A DNA stretch of 64,000 nt from NCBI GenBank assembly GCA_018466975.1, contig CM031560.1, positions 1,364,001 to 1,428,000 of the forward strand, read 5' to 3'. The notes beneath the pieces were generated by a model, which saw only the letters and a program-made list of their open reading frames with translations, had not been told where the DNA came from and ran no database searches. Positions 57,925 to 64,000 of the stretch are shown here, piece after piece. Position numbers and translations under genes: made by a program. Source of the DNA: Sparassis latifolia (taxonomy: Eukaryota > Basidiomycota > Agaricomycetes > Polyporales > Sparassidaceae). Positions within the stretch are counted from its first letter, which is position 1. Every line of letters starts with the position of its first letter.

Positions 57925-58440
57925 TTCAATTGAGACGCTCTGCAACTCCATTTTGGGATGGAGAGTACGATGCAGTCGTCTCTATCTCAATCCCATGGGC
58001 GGCACACCAATTTGTTAATTCGGTGTTAATATATTCTCACCCATTGTCTACATGGAGTCTTCACAGTTTGTTCCCAAAATGTTGATCAAGGTAGGTCATA
58101 CAATTCTTTACCTTGTCTGTGGTTTCGTCCTTCATTTTGGTAAACATGACTGTGCTTCATCATGTGTAATCATCTGTGAAGGTTACGAAATATCTCCACC
58201 CGCCTATTGCAGTGGTCCGTGCTGGGCCCCAGACATCGGTATGTGTAAACTCACTGGGCTGATGGCTTCTCCTGCTTGCCGCTTTAGGGAATGGCTTCTT
58301 TGATGCCTTTCCTGAATGCATGCAGCGCATTCGATATTGGCCGGGCTGGGCAGAAATTGTAGGCCCTCGACTAGATGGTCATGCTGTAAAGTTTGTAGTG
58401 TGGCTTTGCTGATGTGTCTATACGATCGATGCCACTCTTC
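57925..58440 (-). pseudogene. Copia pre-integrase and integrase N-terminal part
   Basis: Minus strand shows a pre-integrase zinc region 'WHRSYRHISKATLQTL' and 'CAACIQERHQRSHS', then the catalytic core 'RLHVDNG*EYINTELTNWCA' and 'ASYSPSQNGVAERLN', interrupted by TGA or TAG stops and frame changes. The DNG and QNG blocks are typical integrase motifs. Confidence 0.75.
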
Positions 58441-58905
58441 TCAGGTATGCAGGTCATTCTCGAACGCCATGTATGCACTCCCTTGTTGTGGCTTAACCGC
58501 TCGGGCATGTAATAAATATAATCTACCTTTCATTTTGGCGACAGCAAGGGTTTTACCGTGGCGATCAATTAAGATTGTGTGCTGATCCCCCATGACTGTT
58601 TGGCCACTGGCTTCGTCAAGTCTCGGTATTGAAAGTAGATTGCATGAGGATCCCAGTACATATAGCACATCACGCAATTGGAACTTAATTTTTCTATTAC
58701 CTACCTTACCTTCGAGCTGTACGGTTCCCCACCTGTAGGCTTGAACAGTGCCAAGTCCACTTATTGCGTGATGCTTGAGGGGTTTGTTGTAGGTTAAGAA
58801 TATATTGCGATTTTTCACGACATGCGACATTGTTGCTGAATTGGCATACCAGTTATAGAAGGAATCAAAATCATCATTCCCCAAGCTAGTGCCTAGTGAT
58901 ACCAT
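58441..58905 (-). pseudogene. Copia protease region
   Basis: An open frame reading 'DSFYNWYANSATMSHVV', the position of the aspartic protease motif W.xDSG/AxxH; the catalytic Asp is Asn here. It continues 'VLYVLGSSCNLLSIPRLDEA', a standard copia block, and 'MKGRLYLLHA'. Confidence 0.75.
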
Positions 58906-59179
58906 ATCGCTATCACAATCTTCTTTATCATTCTTGCGTGCAACATGCGCTCTGTCCTTGCCTTTGCTGTCAGCATCGCATGTCTGCTCAAATTTTCGGC
59001 ACTTGTACGGAGGTTCTCCTGATGATGTGCCTCAATATGGGGCATTGGACAGTCCTGCTCTGGAAGGTGCTTGTCCCTCCTTGTCACTGCCTTTGGCCCA
59101 ACAATCTTTCCCGACGTGCCCAAACTTTCTGCAATTGGAACAGATGGGCTTGCCTCAGTTTTGGCATTCATTAGCCATG

Positions 59180-59920
59180 TCATGTGTGTCCCATCTTGTG
59201 ACAGATGGAGCATTTCTTGATCGAGTCTTGCTTCCGCTTCTGGCTCTGGGCAGTAAGCGCTTGCTCTGTCTCGATGTGCTGATCATGGTCGAGATGGCGC
59301 CTGTATTCACTGACAACTACAGCGATCAATTCTGGTGTCGTCATTGGCGGAGAGTTTGGCTGAGAAATCATTGTGCCAGTGTACGATGCTGTATACGAGT
59401 CCCAGCTGCTGGGCAGGGACTTGATGAGGATCCTATTAAAATCTGCATTCATTATTTGTTTTCCCATCGTCTGCAATTATTCATGTATCTCCCGGAGCTT
59501 GGCAACGTGCTTCGGGATATTTACACCTTCATCAGCATGATAATCATAGAAAACTCGACTCAACGCTATTATTCCATGTTGTCCTTTTGGCTCCTTTACC
59601 GTGTGAAGCAGATCCCACATATGATGTGCCGTCATCACTCCTTCCGTATGAATCACCTGTGCATCATCCAAGCACATGATGATCAAATTCCTCGCCCTCT
59701 GATCCTTCTTGCCCCACTTCTGGATCTCGGCATTGCGCGTCTCTCTGATATTCGGATTAGCACTCGGCTCCGGTTTCTGTATCTCACCTGTGACATAGCC
59801 GAGAAGCTTCTTCTCATCCACGAATGCGGTCATGCACCTCTTCCATGGCATCCAATTATCCTCCTTCAGAGGATGGATCCAATACATACTGTTCGGAATG
59901 TCTTTGTCGTCATTCGACAT
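59180..59920 (-). pseudogene. Copia gag with premature stop
   Basis: 'YWIHPLKEDNWMPWKRCMTA', 'IIMCLDDAQVIHTEG' and 'MWDLLHTVKEPKGQHGI' are UBN2-type gag features. 'AKLREIHE' meets a TAA at 59477 and the same frame continues 'LQTMGKQIMNADFNRILIKS', so a CAA to TAA change probably made the stop. It ends with the first zinc knuckle 'CSICHKMGHT'; a second knuckle 'CSNCRKFGHVGKDC' lies near 59100 in another frame. Confidence 0.8.
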
Positions 59921-60020
59921 TGTGTCGCCCGGAACAGGGGTAGTTTTTCTTGTGTGGGTGAAGATAGTTTTATTGGTTGTTAGCAGCAGTAGGATATAAA
60001 TCCGAGGTTTAGATGGTCCC

Positions 60021-60033
60021 GGGGCTCATAACC
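60021..60033 (-). other. Copia primer-binding site, apparent half-tRNA(iMet) type
   Basis: The plus-strand bases directly inside the 5' LTR are GGGGCTCATAACC, which equal (12 of 13) the anticodon stem-loop text of eukaryotic initiator tRNA-Met known from yeast (AGGGCUCAUAACC). The element strand is therefore complementary to the anticodon arm, as in copia and Ty5, which prime with a cleaved tRNA. Confidence 0.7.
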
Positions 60034-60232
60034 TGTTGAGAATACTAGGTAAATTCCCAGAGAATATCGCGATGATGTCTCGGATGAAGGTGAGACCCGA
60101 TTACTCAGCCGGGTTCCCGAAATAGATTTCTTTATATACATTCCGAATAAAGTTCCTTTACATAATCATTCCCCGCTGTGGCGGGCTCCATGGGTGCCCT
60201 CGGATCGCTTCCTCCGGCGGGCATTCCCAACA
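60034..60232 (-). repeat. Copia 5' LTR
   Basis: 199 bp, TGTTGAGAATACTAGG ... GCATTCCCAACA on the plus strand, paired with 54762-54957. Its outer end lies 27 bp from the ATG of the downstream membrane protein gene. Confidence 0.9.
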
Positions 60233-60258
60233 ATCAGCCGCAATTCTGTTGTGTGAGT

Positions 60259-61372
60259 ATGACAACTACTATCGAGTCTTCGCGGCTTTGGTATGAACAG
60301 TCGATCTATAATGCCGTCTCCATGGGCACTATGGCTTGGGGTGAGTAGCAAGCACTATCGAGAAACCAACGCCGTCTGATCGAGATCACTCTCAGTGTTG
60401 CACGCCATCGTTTTCTTTCGATGTGCGTATTCCATAGACTGCAACAAAGAGGGAGGTGCTCGCAAATGGCTGCCTTTGGTCTCTACAATTTTCGCCGCAG
60501 CCACAATTAGCATCTTCTGTAGTTTCAAGTTCAATGAGCTTGGTTGGATCCAACATCGCGACTATCCCGGGGGGGCATTGGCTTTCTTTGCTGAACAACA
60601 GGCTATGCCAATCAATCTCACGGCTAGCGCGGGTTCCATCATTGCTCTCTTCCTTTCCAGTTCATTTCTGGTATGCATCCTTGGTGGTCATGCACCTATT
60701 GAACAGATCGCTAAAATACCTCAGATTTACCGCAATCATGTTCTTTGGAACGATCGTTTCTACACCATTCTCCTGGCTGTTCAGCTCTTCTTATATTGCA
60801 GTATGTCTATCCCTATCTTGTTCTGGTTCACAGATTGACCTGCGTCGCCTAGTAATTTCCGTGCTCATCGCTGTTGATCTTGTGCGCAATTCGAGACCCT
60901 GGGATGGAATTACACTCCGTTTTGCGGTGCCGTGTGGTCCTCTCGCCAATTTCGCTATGGATTTCTTGTTCAACTCTGTGCTGTGTCGCGTTCAATGGCT
61001 ACGCACGCAGCCGGAGAGGAGCGTTCCTACTACCCCGGGAAGGCTGTGGATCGAGCACTTGAAGCAATGCCCTGTGGTGATCGAAAGCGTGGTCCCGCTC
61101 GCCCTTTTATCGTTCATTATGTTTGGGGTGAGATACTTAGCCGACGCCGGCGCAAATCACTTCCTAGCGATGCCGCTCTACGTGCAGATGGCGGTAAGCT
61201 TCGGATCGTCGCTCCATAGGATATATACGCGCCTGACCATTACTGCCAGTGTGTGTTCCCCGAGCTTATCATTACGCGCATGGTTCGCGAGGATGATTTA
61301 CACATGACCCTCATGTCAGAACTAACTTCCAAGGGGACATCGGCGGTGACTCAGCTGGTTCTGCCGGCGTAG
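60259..61372 (+). CDS. Multipass membrane protein of unknown function, tandem paralogue 1
   Basis: Seven hydrophobic segments are expected. Exon 1 from ATG 60259 ('MTTTIESSRLWYEQSIYNAV', 'SMGTMAWG') splices (GTGAGT ... TCTCAG) to 'VLHAIVFFRCAYSID', then 'KWLPLVSTIFAAATISIFCS', the motif 'FNELGWIQHRDYPGGALAFF', 'AGSIIALFLSSSFL', 'IYRNHVLWNDRFYTILLAVQ', 'VDLVRNSRPWDGIT', 'WIEHLKQCPVVIESVVPLAL' and 'FLAMPLYVQMA'. The last exon gives 'VPELIITRMVRED' and ends at 61370-61372. Every block lines up with the gene at 62085. The ATG is only 27 bp beyond the copia LTR. Family not recognised; resembles the many lineage-specific seven-segment proteins of Agaricomycetes. Confidence 0.78.
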
Positions 61373-62084
61373 GAGCTGAGACGTTTCGGGGAGGGAGGAA
61401 GGGAGGGACGGAGGTTTATTCCGGCTTGGGTCCCAATCAGGAACGCCGGTTCTCTGTACAGGCTATAGCTGGGCCAGGTATTAGAGCATATCACCCTAGT
61501 GCATCTAATCTCCTTTGCACCATTTATTTTATGTGTCGGTCATTGCGTGCACGAATTTACACAAGTTGTTGGTCTTCCGCATAAGAGATTTGGACCGCGA
61601 ATCTTTGCGAGCAAGACTGGGAGAGTACACAACAATCGAACGTTAACGTGCCTTATCGAGTTTTGGCTGATCGACTCAAACTCGATCCAGATCTGCTGTG
61701 TACTCGTTCTATCGATTACTGCAAAAACGTCTAGTTTTGAACGCCATTCTGCCCATTCTTCTCCCTACGGCGTTTAGTCGTGGTCTCTCTTTTAGCAAAC
61801 CGATTGGCCGCTCAGGGAGGAACGAGTTACTTCAGAAGACAGTCAGAATAAAGTTCGGTGTACATGCCAGTATGTGATGAGCTACAGCCGCAATTGGTGT
61901 GTGTTATGATACTCGCACCCCGAGTATGAGTATTGTTAGGCTGCTGAGGATATCAGGCCAGTTATCATAGGTTCTACCGTGGCTGCGCGTGCGGATGGTA
62001 ATACAATATAATGATAAAGGTTTACTTGTATGTCTTATCTGGACATTTCTTCTTTCGCCCCCCACCAGATAAGCAACGATTACT
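61373..62084. other. Intergenic between the tandem paralogues
   Basis: About 710 bp without a supported gene. Near 61885 CAGCCGCAATT followed by TGTGTG resembles the sequence just upstream of the first paralogue (60235-60255), a possible trace of the duplication. Confidence 0.45.
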
Positions 62085-63216
62085 ATGAACTCGACGGCCA
62101 CGATCTCAAACGCGACGAGCACGATCACGAATGCAACGAATGACGCTTGGCAGGTTCCGTACGAGCAGTCTCTCAATGGCGCCGTCTTTGCCGGCGCTGT
62201 AGCATGGGGTAGGTGGTCTTCCTTTCGCTGCTCGCATTTTGAGGAATAGAGCGGTTAATTGCATTGTTTTTTGCTCAGGGATACATACGTTCGTCTTCAT
62301 CCGGTGTCTATACGCCATCGATTCGAAGTGGGTTATGGCTTCTCTCAAGTGGCTACCAGTAGCCTGCACGCTTTTCGCCACGGCCACCACAAACGTCTTC
62401 TGCAGCTTCAAGTTCAACGAGCTTGCATGGATACAACAGCGTGATTATCCTGGTGGTCCCATTGCCTTCTTTGCGGAGCAGCAGTCCCACCCGCTCCATG
62501 TCGCTACTGTCGGCAGTGCTACCATCGCGCTGATTTCGTCGTACGCATTTATGGTGCATGGATTCCAAGGCTGCGTAGACCTGTGGTGGATTACTGAGAT
62601 GTTCTCAGATATACCGGAATCATTCACTCTGGAATAAGCGCTTCTTTACGATCATTATGTCTCTCTCACTCCTTCTTGACAGTGGTATGTCATCTGTGCT
62701 TATAGCGCTTCGAAGCAACAACTTATGTTCTTCAGTCGATGCCTTCCGCAATTTCGTGAAGCTTGGGGGTACTCCGCCTTGGGACGGGGTCTCCCGCGAT
62801 TTCACTAAGCCGGCGTACTCGCTTCTCGTCTTCCCACAGATGTTTCTCTGTTTGTCCCTCCTGTCCCGGGAGCTCTACCTCTGTAAACGTTCCAAGTGGG
62901 ACTTGATCGTCGTGGTCCGCGGAGATTCTGAAACCATGATGGAGTACAACGAACGGTATCCCTTCTGGATCGAGAGCGCGATCCCTCTGTGGTTGCTAAC
63001 TGTAGTTGCAACTTTTGTGCGAGTCAAGGGGACAACAGCAAGTCCAGTCACTATATCGCTCTTCGTGCAGGTGGCGGTAAGTTATCAGATGCGTCAGCTT
63101 ATGAGTACAGAACTGATGTGTGCTTGTCTTCGTGACCAAAGCCTACGATGGCGGAGCTCATGATCACTCACATTGTACGCGATAGTGGTTCCCCGCAGGA
63201 GTCGCTTGCCTTGTGA
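62085..63216 (+). CDS. Multipass membrane protein of unknown function, tandem paralogue 2
   Basis: ATG at 62085; the N-terminus 'MNSTATISNATSTITNATND' holds four N-glycosylation sequons before the first hydrophobic segment, suggesting an outside N-terminus. Splices give 'GIHTFVFIRCLYAID', 'LKWLPVACTLFATATTNVFC', 'FNELAWIQQRDYPGGPIAFF', 'ATVGSATIALISSYAFM', 'IYRNHSLWNKRFFTIIMSLS', 'VDAFRNFVKLGGTPPWDGVS', 'YSLLVFPQMFLCLSLLSREL', 'FWIESAIPLWLLTVVATFVR' and 'VTISLFVQVA', ending 'AELMITHIVRDSGSPQESLA' plus a final Leu at 63214-63216. Introns at positions matching paralogue 1. Seven segments with an outside N-terminus would be receptor-like topology, but no GPCR family motif is visible. Confidence 0.8.
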
Positions 63217-63531
63217 AGCATTGAGGGCATGAGACTGTACGTGTACCAGTTTGTACTCTATAGACCTCCGTAGGTCAAGGATGGAGGCATTATCTGTACA
63301 ACATGTGGAACCTAGTCTCATTGTATGCCATTTTGAATCACGCGTGGTGTGCGAATGCTCCACGATGCCAGGATGACTGCAAGATACTGATTTACTAGAG
63401 TAACGAGAATTATATAGTGCAGGCAATAATGGATACAGTGTTCAATAGGGAATACTGACTGCTAGTAATGAGCTCTCCACAGAGGCCTCTAGAACGGTGA
63501 TGATGAGTGGTGAAAAGGAGGGAAGTGCGCA
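63217..63531. other. Intergenic between paralogue 2 and the right-edge gene
   Basis: About 315 bp between convergent genes; nothing recognised. Confidence 0.5.
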
Positions 63532-64000
63532 TCATGAGTTGCTGGAAGGCTTCCCGCCTACTGATTTCCACCACTTGCCGACCTTCTGTGCACTGTAGCG
63601 CAAACTCTTCCCGAAACCCGCGCTGACGACACCCTTCACAGTTTGTACAGAAGAGGGGTACCGCACAATCTTGCGCAATTCTGTGCAAAGCGTGTCAATC
63701 AGTACATTACAGATAGCGCAGAAGTTGGGATGAAGTAATCTAACCTTGCTCAAGCACAGTTGGTAGCTTCTCGTCACCAGCGAGTCGCGTCCAGTACATG
63801 CTCTCGTCCGCCTCCCTGGGTGGCAGGACTGACGTATAGTGATTCTCCACACCCGTCAGCAGGTTCAACGGCAGCTTCTTCAAGTGCGCAGCACGAGCGT
63901 GGGGCGAGATGTCCTGCTGGATATTCGTGGAGTATGGGGACCAAAACACTCCGGGGAGGGCAACGACAAGCCGGTGGTAGAGCTCCTTGAATTGCGGGCC
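63532..64000 (-). CDS. Unrecognised protein, C-terminal part (N-terminus beyond right edge)
   Basis: Open from the right edge: 'FKELYHRLVVALPGVFWSPY', 'DISPHARAAHLKKLPLNLLT', 'VENHYTSVLPPREADESMYW' and 'RLAGDEKLPTVLEQ', spliced (GTTAGA ... TGCACAG) to 'ELRKIVRYPSSVQTVKGVVS', 'GFGKSLRYSAQKVGKWWKSV' and stop at 63532-63534. The basic, aromatic C-terminus could bind membranes or nucleic acid. I do not recognise the family from this part. Confidence 0.7.

Larger units (their letters stand above)
54762..60232 (-). mobile_element. Decayed Ty1/copia LTR retrotransposon
   Basis: Order on the minus strand: 5' LTR (60034-60232), primer site, gag (about 59180-59920), zinc knuckles, protease and pre-integrase (about 58210-58905), integrase (about 57925-58210 and 55850-56545), reverse transcriptase remnant (about 55390-55714), RNase H remnant (about 54960-55304), polypurine tract and 3' LTR (54762-54957). 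That order (integrase before RT) defines copia. Multiple stops, frame changes and internal deletions make it non-autonomous and inactive. A 1.4-kb unrelated insert sits in integrase. The flanks (TGTAA left, ATCAG right) are not a target duplication. Confidence 0.9.

Noticed and set aside
58889..59983. 364-codon open frame on the plus strand
   Set aside because: Antisense to copia gag and zinc-knuckle sequence, which has clear family motifs on the other strand.
1..64000. CRISPR arrays, bacterial operons, ribosome binding sites
   Set aside because: The sequence is intron-rich eukaryotic DNA; no spaced direct-repeat array was seen.

Overview
The window is nuclear DNA of a filamentous basidiomycete fungus, most likely an Agaricomycete. 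Evidence: short GT-AG introns (about 50-65 bp) in almost every gene, dense head-to-head and tail-to-tail packing, proteins of Dikarya-type families (Rictor/TORC2, EAF7, DUF4436, TmpA-like, Cps1-like, SET-MYND), a Ty1/copia element and several short terminal-inverted-repeat (TIR) elements. All calls come from reading the sequence; no database was searched.

Layout. 1-4556: 5' part of a Rictor (TORC2) gene on the minus strand, cut by the left edge. 4739-7438: a nest of transposons (one inserted in another, itself inserted in a third). 8605-10218: O-methyltransferase. 10769-12150: relic of a protein-kinase-like gene followed by a repeat copy. 12421-14855: carboxypeptidase S-type peptidase. 15109-15976: ribosomal protein uL22 (RPL17). 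16655-19101: RasGEF. 19890-20789: EAF7-like NuA4 subunit. 21051-25527: ubiquitin chain elongation factor UFD2. 25690-26030: mitochondrial ribosomal protein bL35m. 26199-27411: histidine phosphatase. 27717-28889: AN1 zinc-finger protein. 29014-30247: TIR element ending 72 bp before the next start codon. 30320-32836: cyclophilin-WD40 protein (PPWD1). 32923-33993: conserved unknown. 34185-35745: SET-MYND protein. 36378-37945: DUF4436 membrane protein. 38396-39246: Derlin. 40729-41490: hotdog thioesterase. 41491-44446: gene-poor stretch with a small MITE. 44447-46325: TmpA-like membrane flavoprotein. 47030-49278: AidB-type acyl-CoA dehydrogenase. 49490-50288: proteasome chaperone Nas2/PSMD9. 50740-52446: nucleoside-diphosphate-kinase-like protein lacking the catalytic histidine, with a repetitive tail. 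54472-54684: MITE. 54762-60232: decayed copia retrotransposon carrying an unrelated 1.4-kb insert. 60259-63216: two tandem paralogous multipass membrane proteins. 63532-64000: 3' part of an unrecognised gene.

Most genes are housekeeping and act independently: growth signalling (Rictor, RasGEF), protein quality control (UFD2, Derlin, Nas2, AN1 protein), translation (uL22, bL35m), splicing (PPWD1) and chromatin (EAF7, SET-MYND). The novelty is in the accessory parts: the nested transposons, a TIR family sharing CATCAG termini, a copia element with an apparent half-tRNA(iMet) primer site and a captured antisense ORF, the pseudo-NDK protein, and a tandem pair of seven-segment membrane proteins whose first member starts 27 bp from an LTR.
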